A DNA stretch of 64,000 nt from Armatimonadota bacterium (GCA_017993055.1 JAGONM010000001.1:124001-188000), one strand, 5' to 3'. Numbered from the stretch's first letter, positions 26,012 through 37,068 are shown. Made by a program: numbers and translations. Notes: a model not told the origin generated them from the sequence alone.

Positions 26012-27151
26012 CTATATAGGGATGGTCGTTTCCTCCTCGCCGGTCCAGAACACGACGCCTTCCGGGTCCGCGGATTCAACCGTCAGATTCTTCACGCCGA
26101 CCTGGGCGGGCTGGATGTCCGTGACCGTCTGTTGGGAAGTGCACGGGGTCATATCGGTTGTACCCCGAAGCAGGTAGTCGCCAACCTTGTCGAGGTTGTG
26201 CTCCACGCCGTTCCCGTCCGTAACCCGCTCGATGGTCTGCCACAGCAGAAGCGGATACATATATGAGGTTATTCCGTTTTCGTCGGGCAGATTGGTGGTG
26301 CATCTCTCTCCGAGCGCGATCACGTCATCGTCGGTCCAGGGGTCGTTTGCGGTGTGACGGGTCTCCAGACCAGGCATACCATGCGCCACGCACCGGGTTG
26401 TGACCTGGTACTTCACAGCGGTGGTCCCGCCGACCGGGCCGGTGAGATCGAGGAAGGATGCATCGTAGAACGGCTCCGCGACCTCGATGTCCATCGTCTG
26501 CGCGTCGTCCCCGCATCCGGCGCGTACTGTCTTCGTGCCTGGAGTAGTCCAGTAGGTCTGGAAGAACGCACCCGTGCCTGTCTCAGGCACGCCGCCTCCC
26601 GACCAGGATATCAGATGCTCGTAGCCAACGGGGTTGGTGACGGCGGTGAGCCCTACCGTGCCTTCCGGGCAGGGACATACCGGCGCGTTCGGAAGGCCGA
26701 TCCACGGAGCGTTCTGCACGACGATCGAGTCAACCTCGACGCCGGTGATCGTGATGGTCTGGGTGGCGAGATCGTCGTTCTCCTGGTTCGTACAATGCAC
26801 CTGATCGTCCGCCTTGAAGACGAAGTCCTTCGGTCCGGTCCAGTCGCACGTGATCGTGCACTCGCCCATGTAGATCGTGTCGTTCACCTTCGTCGGCAGG
26901 GGGCACTCCTCCGGCCAGACCGGGAACGTCAGGTCGTCCCAGCAGCAGTCCGAGTCGTGTTCGTCGCAGTCGCTGGCGATGTAGGTGAACTTGACCGCGC
27001 ATCCGCGGAACACGACATTCGAACTCGAACCGGGGCCGATGCCCTCGGAGGTAACCGTAAGGCTGACGACTCCCGCCTGAGCCGATATGCAAACCGCAAG
27101 TAGGAGGCCTATCAGCGCGACGTTCAGGATACTGCTTCGCAGCCGCCTCAC
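26012..27151 (-). CDS. Exported Ig-like protein; N-terminal part of a gene split by TAG
   Basis: 379 residues with an N-terminal signal peptide (ILNVALIGLLLAVCISAQA). Cys-rich beta domains follow: a segment with CDEHDSDCCWDDL and a PKD/Ig-like unit (AVTNPVGYEHLISWSGGG). It ends in EEETTIPI and TAG (26012-26014), and the same frame continues with VTIEDNDLSDPVTLTLRLYN. The break is inside what looks like one beta-strand region, so this and the next frame are best seen as one gene with a premature stop. Start overlaps the GHL10 gene stop by 4 bases. Confidence 0.65.
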   Translation of the reverse strand: MRRLRSSILNVALIGLLLAVCISAQAGVVSLTVTSEGIGPGSSSNVVFRGCAVKFTYIASDCDEHDSDCCWDDLTFPVWPEECPLPTKVNDTIYMGECTITCDWTGPKDFVFKADDQVHCTNQENDDLATQTITITGVEVDSIVVQNAPWIGLPNAPVCPCPEGTVGLTAVTNPVGYEHLISWSGGGVPETGTGAFFQTYWTTPGTKTVRAGCGDDAQTMDIEVAEPFYDASFLDLTGPVGGTTAVKYQVTTRCVAHGMPGLETRHTANDPWTDDDVIALGERCTTNLPDENGITSYMYPLLLWQTIERVTDGNGVEHNLDKVGDYLLRGTTDMTPCTSQQTVTDIQPAQVGVKNLTVESADPEGVVFWTGEEETTIPI

Positions 27152-28290
27152 CGGACTCCTCCTTCCTCCAGCCAGGCCATCGGCGCGGTGGGAGTCCGCT
27201 CGGTGAAGACCGATGCTTTCAGGTCGGAGAGCTTGCTTACCTCCGCCTTCGGGGAGTTCGGGCCGAGGTAGTGGTAGCTGTAGAGCACGACCCCGGGCGC
27301 ACCGGCGGCCTTAGCGTCGGTGATATGCTTCGCCGCAAGCGCTCCCGGTATCCTCCACGCGCCGACTCCGATGTAGACGTGTCGGTCGTGCGACGCGGCA
27401 AGCGACTTGGCGGATTCGACGCCCATTGAGTCGCCGGTGAGGTAGACCATCGGTACGACGAAATCAACCAGGCCGTCCCTCGTCCATGCGTCCCATTCCT
27501 GGAGGAACTGCATGGCGGCGAGCCTCGGATCGGAACACATGACGGAGGCGGAGAGCTTCACCGAGGTCTTCGATTCCGACAGGACCTTCCTGATCCCGGC
27601 GACGAGGGAGTTGACCTGCTCCGTCCGCCACTTGCGCCAGTCGGGATCGTTCGGGTTGGGAGTCCCGCTCTTGCCGGTCTCGGCGTTGAACCGGGCGACG
27701 CTCTGCGCGTTGTAGCCGGCTCCGACGCTCGGATACCGGATGTTGTCGAGGTGGACGCCGTCTACGGCGTAGTTGGAAACGACCTCGCAGACCACCGAGA
27801 GGACGTGCTCCTGCACGGCGGGTAGTCCCGGGTCGAGGTAGATCTTTCCGTGGTCGAGCGCTGTCTTGCCCGCCGAGTCGCTCATCAGCCATTCCGGGCG
27901 CGTCAGGTGGACGGAATCGGTGGCGGGAACGTACCACTTGGAGTCGAGGGCGACTTCGTAGACGGAGAGCCAGGCGTGGACTTCGATGCCCTGCGAGTGG
28001 GCCTGGGTGATGATATCGGCGAGGGGGTCGTAGTCCGCCGCGATGTCGGCGGCTCTTGGAACTATCGCGGACTTGTAGTAGGCATCTCCGCGCTTGCGGA
28101 CCTGCACGATCAGCGCATTGACATTCGCGGCTGTCGCGGCGGTCACCATCTGCGTGACTTCCGCGCGGCTCTTGAAGCCGGGATGGAACGCGTCCACGTA
28201 CAGCCCGCGGAACTCGTCGGCTCGCAAGATGTGCGCGCCGATTAGAAGAAGCACGGCCGCCGCGAGCCACATGCGATACTGCAACCTCAT
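27148..28290 (-). CDS. Secreted GHL10 (DUF187)-type glycoside-hydrolase-like protein
   Basis: 380-residue product with signal peptide (LAAAVLLLIGAHILRA), then a TIM-barrel-like domain. It opens EFRGLYVDAFHPGFKS and contains DGVHLDNIRYP, the family's acidic strand-end motif, and DFVVPMVYL further on. These features fit the YngK/GHL10 group of presumed polysaccharide-degrading enzymes; the real substrate is unknown. First gene of the secreted-protein operon, behind the promoter at 28437-28466, with a 4-base overlap to the next gene. No carbohydrate-binding module is visible. Confidence 0.85.
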   Translation of the reverse strand: MRLQYRMWLAAAVLLLIGAHILRADEFRGLYVDAFHPGFKSRAEVTQMVTAATAANVNALIVQVRKRGDAYYKSAIVPRAADIAADYDPLADIITQAHSQGIEVHAWLSVYEVALDSKWYVPATDSVHLTRPEWLMSDSAGKTALDHGKIYLDPGLPAVQEHVLSVVCEVVSNYAVDGVHLDNIRYPSVGAGYNAQSVARFNAETGKSGTPNPNDPDWRKWRTEQVNSLVAGIRKVLSESKTSVKLSASVMCSDPRLAAMQFLQEWDAWTRDGLVDFVVPMVYLTGDSMGVESAKSLAASHDRHVYIGVGAWRIPGALAAKHITDAKAAGAPGVVLYSYHYLGPNSPKAEVSKLSDLKASVFTERTPTAPMAWLEEGGVR

Positions 28291-28436
28291 ACTGTGTACC
28301 TTCGTGTTCCGGCAACCTTCGAGTGCGAGCGATACTTCACTTTCAGGTACTACAGAGGATGAGGAGGTACTGCGCGGTTTACAGGTCCATCGGAGATGAA
28401 GTGCGGAGATCGCACTGCGATTGCCTGTTCGCCCGT

Positions 28437-28466
28437 ACTATATCATGGTTCTACCCCCCCCGTCAA
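28437..28466 (-). promoter_or_regulatory. Candidate promoter for the secreted-protein operon
   Basis: On the minus strand TTGACG, an 18-base spacer containing a G8 tract, then TATAGT. It would give a leader of about 140 bases before the GHL10 gene. The slippage-prone G tract within the spacer could vary promoter strength. Confidence 0.5.
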
Positions 28467-28520
28467 TGTTCTAAACGTGAATTGTTCTGGTCGTTTCGGT
28501 GAAGATACGGACCGGGAGTG

Positions 28521-29243
28521 TCAGCCCCCGTAGGCGAGGCAGAGGGCATAGATGCGTTCGACACCGGCGCGGCGGAGGGCGATGCTCGCCTCGTGAATCG
28601 TGCTGCCCGTCGTGGAGACGTCGTCCACGAGCAGGACGGTCTTGCCGCAGATCGCGGCGGGGTTGACGACGCGAAACGCCTTTACGAGGTTCGTACGCCG
28701 CTCCTCGCGGGAGCACAGCACCTGCGGCTTGGTATGACGCGATCGGATGAGGAGATCGGCCACCAGCGGGATATCGGTCCGCTCCGAGAGATGCCTGGCG
28801 AGTAGTTCGCTCTGGTTGTAGCCCCTCAGCCGCTGCCGGATCGGGTGGATCGGGACCGGGATGATGCACTCGGCCTTCAGCCATGGAACGCCATCGTGCC
28901 CGTCGAGATAGCGGTGCATCATCTCGCCGAGCGGGCGCGCGAGCATCCGCCTGCCGTTGTACTTGAACTCGTGGATCGCCTCGCGGAGAGGGGCGTCGTA
29001 CTCCGCCGCGCCGCGCGCCTTCGTGAAAGAGCGCACCCTGCCCTCGCAGTTGGTGCAGCCGGAGATGTGCAGGGTGTGACCGCATCGGGCGCACGTCGGC
29101 TCCGCGACCGGCTCGATCCTGCCGATGCACGACTCGCAAAGATGCTCCTCGCCGAAAGTATCGCACGCGAGGCACTTCGGCGGGTATACGAGATCGAGCA
29201 GGCCGTTCAGCAGTTCTATCGCGGGGTTGGCCATCAGGGTCAC
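28521..29243 (-). CDS. comF: ComF-family phosphoribosyltransferase-like protein
   Basis: 240-residue product with an N-terminal zinc-binding region (CLACDTFGEEHLCESC and CARCGHTLHISGCTNC) followed by a type I phosphoribosyltransferase domain with VLLVDDVSTTGST, the PRPP-binding loop. ComF proteins act in the cytoplasm during DNA uptake in naturally competent bacteria, and type IV pilus genes are present at the end of this window. Two starts are possible: GTG at 29243, with GGAG four to five bases before it, and ATG at 29234. Gene symbol by family resemblance. Confidence 0.88.
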   Translation of the reverse strand: MTLMANPAIELLNGLLDLVYPPKCLACDTFGEEHLCESCIGRIEPVAEPTCARCGHTLHISGCTNCEGRVRSFTKARGAAEYDAPLREAIHEFKYNGRRMLARPLGEMMHRYLDGHDGVPWLKAECIIPVPIHPIRQRLRGYNQSELLARHLSERTDIPLVADLLIRSRHTKPQVLCSREERRTNLVKAFRVVNPAAICGKTVLLVDDVSTTGSTIHEASIALRRAGVERIYALCLAYGG

Positions 29244-29269
29244 CAGTCTCCTGCATCCACATGCCGTCC

Positions 29270-29383
29270 AGCCCTGAGTGCGTCCTCTGGGACGTGTATC
29301 GAAGGACGGTCAGGTCCTGCAAAACGTTGTACAGCCAGGTCGTCCTTCGATACGTCCTGCCGTTCATCAGGACTACTCAGGAC
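29270..29383. repeat. Intergenic imperfect-palindrome repeat, copy B
   Basis: Second copy of the element at 18219-18316: it opens CCCTGAGTGCGTCCTCTGGG and closes with CGTCCTTCGATACGTCCTG...ACTCAGGAC. Arms GTGTATCGAAGGACG and CGTCCTTCGATAC can pair across the centre. Sits between the sugar kinase and comF. Confidence 0.65.
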
Positions 29384-29403
29384 TGACGGTTCCAATCGCC
29401 TCT

Positions 29404-30324
29404 TTACAGTCCTTCGAAGCGGCAGATGTTCCGGAACTCGTCGTACCGGCAGGCGATGTCATCGCGGGTGAGTTTCGACATCCGACCGAGGCTGAAATCC
29501 TCGACATTGTATGACGCGACCGTGCTGCCGCAGACTATCGCCTTGCGCAGATTGGCCTCGCTCGCGTCGTCCGTCGAGGCGACGTAGCCCATGAACCCGC
29601 CCGCGAACGAGTCGCCGGCGCCGGTCGGGTCAACCACCTCGTCAAGCGGGTACGAGGGGGCCGAGAAGAAGGCTTCCTCCGTGAAGAGCAGCGCCCCGTG
29701 CTCGCCCTTCTTGATGACGACGCACCGGGGGCCGATCTCGCGAATCTGCCTGGCGGCCTTGATGACGCTCGACGTGCCGCAGAGCTGGCGGGCCTCGGCG
29801 TCGTTCATGAACGCGATGTCCACGCGCTCCAGCACCTTCAGCAGATCGGGCTTCTTCGTCTCGATCCAGAAGTTCATGGTGTCGCAGACGGCGAGCTTCG
29901 GGGCCTTTACCTGGTCGAGCACCTGGAGCTGAAGCGTGGGATCAATATTCGCGAGGAAGACGTACTTCGCATCACGGTAGCCGTCCGGCAGACGCGGGCT
30001 GAACTCCGCGAAGACGTTGAGCTGGGTGTCGGTCGTGTGCGCCTGGTTGAGGTCGTACTCGTAGTAGCCGGACCAGCGGAAGGTCTTGCCGGGGACCCGC
30101 TGAAGGCCCTCGCAGTCAATGCCGCGCCGCTCCAGGAAGGCGACGTGCTCCTCGGGGAAGTCCTCGCCCACGACGCCGACGAGCTTGACGGTGGTGAAGA
30201 AACTCGCGGCGACCGATGAGTATACGGCCGCGCCGCCGAGGGCCTCTTTCACCTCGCCGAGCGGGGTCTTGACGTTGTCGAAGGCGACGCTTCCGACGAT
30301 GAGCAGGGGTTCGCTGGTTGTCAT
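29404..30324 (-). CDS. PfkB-family sugar kinase
   Basis: 306-residue ribokinase-fold kinase. The N-terminal glycine motif is LGEVKEALGGAAVYSS and the C-terminal catalytic/anion-hole motif is DPTGAGDSFAGGFMG, with the catalytic Asp in GAGD. The substrate cannot be read from sequence; sequence style (GSVAFDNVKTP, NIDPTLQ) resembles adenosine/ribokinase-like orphan members. Adjacent S-adenosylhomocysteine hydrolase releases adenosine, so a role in adenosine salvage is conceivable, as is sugar phosphorylation for glycan synthesis. ATG start with GGAG about 8 bases upstream. Confidence 0.9.
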   Translation of the reverse strand: MTTSEPLLIVGSVAFDNVKTPLGEVKEALGGAAVYSSVAASFFTTVKLVGVVGEDFPEEHVAFLERRGIDCEGLQRVPGKTFRWSGYYEYDLNQAHTTDTQLNVFAEFSPRLPDGYRDAKYVFLANIDPTLQLQVLDQVKAPKLAVCDTMNFWIETKKPDLLKVLERVDIAFMNDAEARQLCGTSSVIKAARQIREIGPRCVVIKKGEHGALLFTEEAFFSAPSYPLDEVVDPTGAGDSFAGGFMGYVASTDDASEANLRKAIVCGSTVASYNVEDFSLGRMSKLTRDDIACRYDEFRNICRFEGL

Positions 30325-30363
30325 TGCTTCTCTCCGGGATGGGACATATGAGACGAATGGGAC

Positions 30364-33436
<3,073 letters not shown>

Positions 33437-33478
33437 GTCTTGCTCCGATCTCTATCTCGCCGAGGGGCCGCCGCCGGC

Positions 33479-34582
33479 CTACCCGTCGAAGAACGAGCGC
33501 ACGGAGGCCGCGACGTGCGCGTGCTGTTCCGGAGTCAACTCCGGGAACACAGGAAGCGATAGCACCTCCCGGCATGCTCGCTCCGCCTCCGGGAAGTCGC
33601 CCTCCGCGTGGCACATATGGTTGTACGCTTCCTCGAGGTGAAGCGGCCCGGGATAGTACACCCCAGTATCTATATCGCGCGTTTTGAGGAACTTCCTTAG
33701 CTCTTCGCGGCGCGTCGCGCGCACGGTATACTGATGGTACGCATGTTTGAGGCCGGGCAGTTCGGCCGGAAGTTCGATCTCGAGCCCGTCGAGCAGACGG
33801 TTGTAAGAGTGAGCGTTCCTTCGACGAGCCTCCGTCCACTCCGGCAGGTGCGACAACTTGACGCGCAGGACCGCCGCCTGAAGCTCGTCGAGCCGGCTGC
33901 AGTAGCCTACATACTTGTACGAGTACGTGCCCGCGCTGCCGTGAAACCTGAGATGCCTCGCCTTGTCCGCCAGTTCGGCATCGTTCGTGACGATCATACC
34001 GCCGTCCCCTGCCCCGCCGAGGTTCTTCGTGGGAAAGAAGCTGAGCGACATGGCGTCGGGATACTCGCCGATTCCCCGCCCCCGGTACTCGCATCCGATC
34101 GCCTGCGCGCCGTCCCAGACGATCTTGAGGCCGTGCGCCTTCGCCAGGTCCGACAGCCGAGTGATGTCCGCGGGCTGGCCGTACAGATGCACGGGGAGGA
34201 TCGCACGCGTCTTCGGCGTGATCCTGCGCTCGACCTCGGCGGGATCGAGATTGAACGTCCGAGGTTCGACGTCCGCGAAGACCGGCGTCGCGCCCAGGAG
34301 AGCGATCGCCTCGACCGTCGCCACGAAGGTGAACGGCGTCGTGATGACCTCGTCGCCCTCGCCGATTCCCACCGCCGCGAGCGAGAGTATGAGGGCATCC
34401 GTGCCGGATGCGACCCCGATGCCGTGCTCCGCGCCGCAGAGATGCGCGATCTCCTGCTCGAGCGCCTTGACGTTGTCGCCAAGTATGAACCGCCCGCTGC
34501 GAATCACCTCGAGCGCGGCGGCGTCTATATCGTTTCCGATCAACCGGTACTGGGCCTGAAGATCGGCCATCGGCACTTTCAC
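33479..34582 (-). CDS. DegT/DnrJ/EryC1-family sugar aminotransferase
   Basis: PLP-dependent transaminase acting on keto-sugar nucleotides. GTG at 34582 (product MKVPMADLQAQYRL) has GGAG six bases upstream and is chosen over a much longer open frame to 34834. The product is about 367 residues. The PLP lysine lies in SFFPTKNLGGAGDGG, and the aspartate motif in KIVWDGAQAIGCEYRG; VASGTDALILSLAAVGIGEG is the phosphate-binding region. It probably makes an amino sugar for surface glycan. Close spacing to its neighbours suggests one operon. Confidence 0.93.
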   Translation of the reverse strand: MKVPMADLQAQYRLIGNDIDAAALEVIRSGRFILGDNVKALEQEIAHLCGAEHGIGVASGTDALILSLAAVGIGEGDEVITTPFTFVATVEAIALLGATPVFADVEPRTFNLDPAEVERRITPKTRAILPVHLYGQPADITRLSDLAKAHGLKIVWDGAQAIGCEYRGRGIGEYPDAMSLSFFPTKNLGGAGDGGMIVTNDAELADKARHLRFHGSAGTYSYKYVGYCSRLDELQAAVLRVKLSHLPEWTEARRRNAHSYNRLLDGLEIELPAELPGLKHAYHQYTVRATRREELRKFLKTRDIDTGVYYPGPLHLEEAYNHMCHAEGDFPEAERACREVLSLPVFPELTPEQHAHVAASVRSFFDG

Positions 34583-34602
34583 GTATGACTCCTCATGCTT
34601 CG

Positions 34603-35436
34603 TCAGCGGGTCTTGCCCTCGACCATCGCGCGCATTATCGGGGCGATCTTCGGATCGAGCATGCACATGGCGGTGAACGCCTGGCAGTACGTCGCGATGC
34701 TTCCGATATCGTACCGGTGCTCGCCTTCGTCGAGGACGACGCACCATATCCGATTGTCGTTTCTCAGGCTCAGCTTGATGGAATCGGTTATCTGAAGCTC
34801 GCCGCCGAAGCCCGGGGGCGTTCGGCGGATCCAATCGAATATCTCCGGCCGGAAGACATACCGCCCTGCGATGGCGCAGTTGCTCGGAGCGTCCTCCGGT
34901 TTCGGCTTCTCGACGAGATCGCGTATCTCGAATGCTCCCTCGGCCTTGCCGACGGGAGCGACCATGCCGTACTTGTGCGCGTCCTCGATCGGCACGCGCT
35001 CGACGATGATAGCCGCGTATGCGGGGTTCGCCTCGTAGGCGGCGATGAGCCGCCGGGTCGGGTGTTCCCCGCCGTCCTCGTGCGTGATCACCGAGTCGCC
35101 GAGCGCGACGAGAAAGTCCTCGCAGTCAACCGCCTCCTCGGCGCGCAGGATCGCATCCGCGAGACCCTTCTGCGTCTCCTGGAAGACGTAGCTGATGCAG
35201 ACCTCACCCCCGCACGCCGCGTGGCCGAAGTACTCCTGAATCCCCGCCTTGTGCGGCGAGACCACGAATATAATATCCTCAATGCCGATGGCATGCAACT
35301 CCTCGACGATGAACTGCGCGGCGGGCTTCGGGCCGAGCGGGAGCAGCTCCTTCGGAGCGATGTTCGTCAGCGGTCTCAGCCGGGTGCCGTAACCGGCGGC
35401 GGGAATGACTGCCTTGCGGATTCTGTTCTTGCTCAA
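34603..35436 (-). CDS. galU: UTP-glucose-1-phosphate uridylyltransferase-like enzyme
   Basis: Forms UDP-glucose from UTP and glucose-1-phosphate. The signature loop AVIPAAGYGTRLRPLTNIAP with PKELLPLGPKP follows directly after the start, and VEKPKPEDAPSNCAIAGRYV and the GGELQITDSIK segment match the family. A TTG at 35436 preceded by GGGAGG (nine-base gap) is taken as the start, giving 277 residues. An ATG at 35493 would add 19 residues lacking family resemblance. First gene of the glycan run, reading away from the tRNA cluster. Confidence 0.88.
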   Translation of the reverse strand: MSKNRIRKAVIPAAGYGTRLRPLTNIAPKELLPLGPKPAAQFIVEELHAIGIEDIIFVVSPHKAGIQEYFGHAACGGEVCISYVFQETQKGLADAILRAEEAVDCEDFLVALGDSVITHEDGGEHPTRRLIAAYEANPAYAAIIVERVPIEDAHKYGMVAPVGKAEGAFEIRDLVEKPKPEDAPSNCAIAGRYVFRPEIFDWIRRTPPGFGGELQITDSIKLSLRNDNRIWCVVLDEGEHRYDIGSIATYCQAFTAMCMLDPKIAPIMRAMVEGKTR

Positions 35437-35595
35437 GCGTATGTACCTCCCGTAGGTTCGCCGTGGAAGCCGGTGCGGATCGAGTGGAAGCATGAGTACA
35501 GGCAGGGGACAGGCGAGGTGTCCGTGCGTCCGCGCGGGGGCGGCCTATGCGTGTTGCCGGCGATCAGTGCAAAAATCATGGGGTACGCAAAAAAC

Positions 35596-35671
35596 TGGAG
35601 CCGACGGTCAGATTCGAACTGACGACCTGCGCATTACGAATGCGCTGCTCTGCCAGCTGAGCTACGTCGGC
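35596..35671 (-). tRNA. tRNA-Thr (anticodon CGT)
   Basis: 76 bases forming a full cloverleaf with encoded CCA. Acceptor GCCGACG pairs with CGTCGGC. The anticodon stem GCGCA/TGCGC encloses loop TTCGTAA, anticodon CGT (threonine, ACG). T-loop GTTCGAATC. Poly-T follows the 3' end on the minus strand. Last gene of the four-tRNA transcript. Confidence 0.96.
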
Positions 35672-35730
35672 TCGCGTTCACCGGGCCTCGGCGCGTGCCG
35701 AAACGCCCGCAGGGTTCTTCTATTATGGCA

Positions 35731-35806
35731 TGGTGCCGGGACCCAGAGTCGAACTGGGGACACGTGGATTTTCAGTCCACTGCTCTACCAACTGAGCTAT
35801 CCCGGC
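35731..35806 (-). tRNA. tRNA-Phe (anticodon GAA)
   Basis: 76 bases with encoded CCA. Acceptor GCCGGGA/TCCCGGC; anticodon stem GTGGA/TCCAC with loop CTGAAAA, anticodon GAA (phenylalanine). T-loop GTTCGACTC. Confidence 0.97.
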
Positions 35807-35899
35807 CCGTTGCGAGTACAAGGAACTGAAGCGCAGAGAACCAAGACCGGAACGCGCCGCCTCTGGATTCCGCGCTCCGGGTCTTTGGCGCTTGAGAAC

Positions 35900-35977
35900 T
35901 GGCGGGGATGACGGGACTCGAACCCGCGGCCTCCTGCGTGACAGGCAGGCGCTCTAAACCAGCTGAGCTACACCCCC
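35900..35977 (-). tRNA. tRNA-Asp (anticodon GTC)
   Basis: 78 bases with encoded CCA. Acceptor GGGGGTG pairs with CATCCCC (one G-U pair). Anticodon stem CCTGC/GCAGG with loop CTGTCAC, anticodon GTC (aspartate). Discriminator base G73, as usual for tRNA-Asp. Confidence 0.96.
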
Positions 35978-36064
35978 GCGTTGGGAGTACAGAGTGACGA
36001 AGTGCGAAGTACCGACACGCGGAACCGGTCTGTGCGCTCAGTACTTCCCCGCTCTGTACTCGGA

Positions 36065-36140
36065 TGGTGGGCGAAGAGGGACTTGAACCCCCGACATCTT
36101 CCTTGTAAGGGAAGCGCTCTCCCAGCTGAGCTATTCGCCC
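36065..36140 (-). tRNA. tRNA-Val (anticodon TAC)
   Basis: 76 bases with encoded CCA. Acceptor GGGCGAA/TTCGCCC; anticodon stem CTTCC/GGAAG with loop CTTACAA, anticodon TAC (valine). First gene of the cluster, 35 bases after the promoter's -10 box. Confidence 0.97.
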
Positions 36141-36174
36141 GCTTTTCGCGCCACCAGGACCGGACACAGGCGAA

Positions 36175-36203
36175 AGTATATCAGATGCCCGGCCGAGTGT
36201 CAA
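36175..36203 (-). promoter_or_regulatory. Promoter of the tRNA-Val/Asp/Phe/Thr cluster
   Basis: Minus strand TTGACA, 17-base spacer, TATACT: a close match to the sigma-70 consensus. It lies immediately before tRNA-Val and directly after an intrinsic terminator, so it starts a separate transcript. Confidence 0.85.
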
Positions 36204-36205
36204 TC

Positions 36206-36229
36206 AAAAAAACAGGTGTCTCCACCTGT
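36206..36229 (-). terminator. Intrinsic terminator upstream of the tRNA promoter
   Basis: Minus strand ACAGGTG-GAGA-CACCTGT followed by a run of seven T. Perfect 7-bp stem with a 4-base loop. It would end the ASCH-gene transcript and any transcript from the promoter at 36270-36298. Confidence 0.82.
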
Positions 36230-36263
36230 CGTCAGTCGCGCTCTCTATCAGCGATTGTCGGAC
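36206..36263 (-). ncRNA. Possible very short RNA between a promoter and an intrinsic terminator
   Basis: The promoter at 36270-36298 predicts transcription starting near 36263, and the terminator ends near 36206. The product would be about 58 bases, with no coding capacity. It may be a small RNA or simply a second promoter upstream of the tRNA cluster whose transcripts are mostly stopped. Only sequence signals support it. Confidence 0.4.
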
Positions 36264-36269
36264 GCGCCA

Positions 36270-36298
36270 AGTATATCACTCCACGCCCCAGGTGTCAA
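36270..36298 (-). promoter_or_regulatory. Second sigma-70-type promoter upstream of the tRNA cluster
   Basis: Minus strand TTGACA, 17-base spacer, TATACT, the same boxes and spacing as the tRNA promoter 95 bases further on. It lies between the ASCH stop codon and the terminator at 36206-36229. Confidence 0.7.
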
Positions 36299-36318
36299 CC
36301 GCAGTGCAGAGGGGCGCC

Positions 36319-36666
36319 CTACTCGTTCACCCGCGAGAACTGGACGATCGTGACGGGGTCGTCCGCGGTCACCGGGCGGTCGTAGATGCGGCCAAGGAGG
36401 CTCATCACTTCCTCGAGGCGGCGGAGTTCGGGGCTCTCCTTCTCGATCTCGCGGGGGGTCAGTTCGGACGCAGGCTTCACCGTCACGCAGTCTATGATGG
36501 CGGTGAAAAGCTTCTGGCGGACGCCGTGACGCCGTCCGACCGTAACCCACACGAGTTGACCCGAGCGGTACTTGTCGCTCTTGTCGCCCAGGCGGATGGT
36601 GGCCGTCTTGCGGCCCGACCTCAGCATATCGGCATAGGCTTCGGAGTAGAAGTTGATCGCGAACAT
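36319..36666 (-). CDS. ASCH-domain (PUA-like) protein
   Basis: 115-residue protein from the ATG at 36666 (MFAINFYSEAYADMLRSGRK); the frame is open further upstream, but the promoter at 36728-36756 excludes the longer version. ASCH domains are small beta-barrels thought to bind RNA or modified nucleotides. Family traits are the LRSGRKTATIRLGDKSDKY and GQLVWVTVG segments and a C-terminal strand DPVTIVQFSRV. Monocistronic: its own promoter and a terminator beyond its 3' end. Cellular role unknown; proximity to tRNA genes may be coincidence. Confidence 0.83.
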   Translation of the reverse strand: MFAINFYSEAYADMLRSGRKTATIRLGDKSDKYRSGQLVWVTVGRRHGVRQKLFTAIIDCVTVKPASELTPREIEKESPELRRLEEVMSLLGRIYDRPVTADDPVTIVQFSRVNE

Positions 36667-36727
36667 CTGTCCTGATCTCCCCTGGGATGCGTACGGCCGA
36701 GAACGACGGCCGCCGACCTGTAGGGGG

Positions 36728-36756
36728 ATTATATGACTGTGCGCCGAACCTGTCAA
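36728..36756 (-). promoter_or_regulatory. Consensus promoter of the ASCH gene
   Basis: Minus strand TTGACA, 17-base spacer, TATAAT: exact sigma-70 consensus boxes at ideal spacing. Leader of about 55 bases before the ATG at 36666. Confidence 0.85.
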
Positions 36757-37028
36757 GGGAATCGCCCGTCCGCCCTTCCGGCGCATCTTCGGATCGACGC
36801 GATTACTGATCATTCCCGGGCTCAAGAAGAGGGTCTCTCCCGGCTAGCACCCACGCTTGGCGATGTCAGGATTCTCCGCGCCGAGTGGCTTAATCTCGAG
36901 CGACGCAGTTCCGTTCTCATACCAGCATGCCCGCCGGGATTGCCGTCTGGTCCGACCGATCGGAGAAGTGCCAGCGCTGTGCAAGCCTTCCAGTCCGGCT
37001 CGGCGCTGGGTGACGCTCAAAAAAAGCT

Positions 37029-37056
37029 TTGACAAACGGTGCACTTCGGGTATAAT
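37029..37056 (+). promoter_or_regulatory. Near-perfect promoter of the plus-strand secreted-protein gene
   Basis: TTGACA at 37029-37034 and TATAAT at 37051-37056, both exact consensus, with a 16-base spacer. The spacer contains GTGCACTT, which recurs in the hairpin downstream. Confidence 0.85.
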
Positions 37057-37068
37057 AGAACACGTAAG

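Noticed and set aside
26012-26014. Genome-wide recoding of TAG
   Set aside because: Ordinary genes here end in TAG (waaA, lpxB, lpxA, the NifX-like gene at 46993), so TAG is a normal stop.
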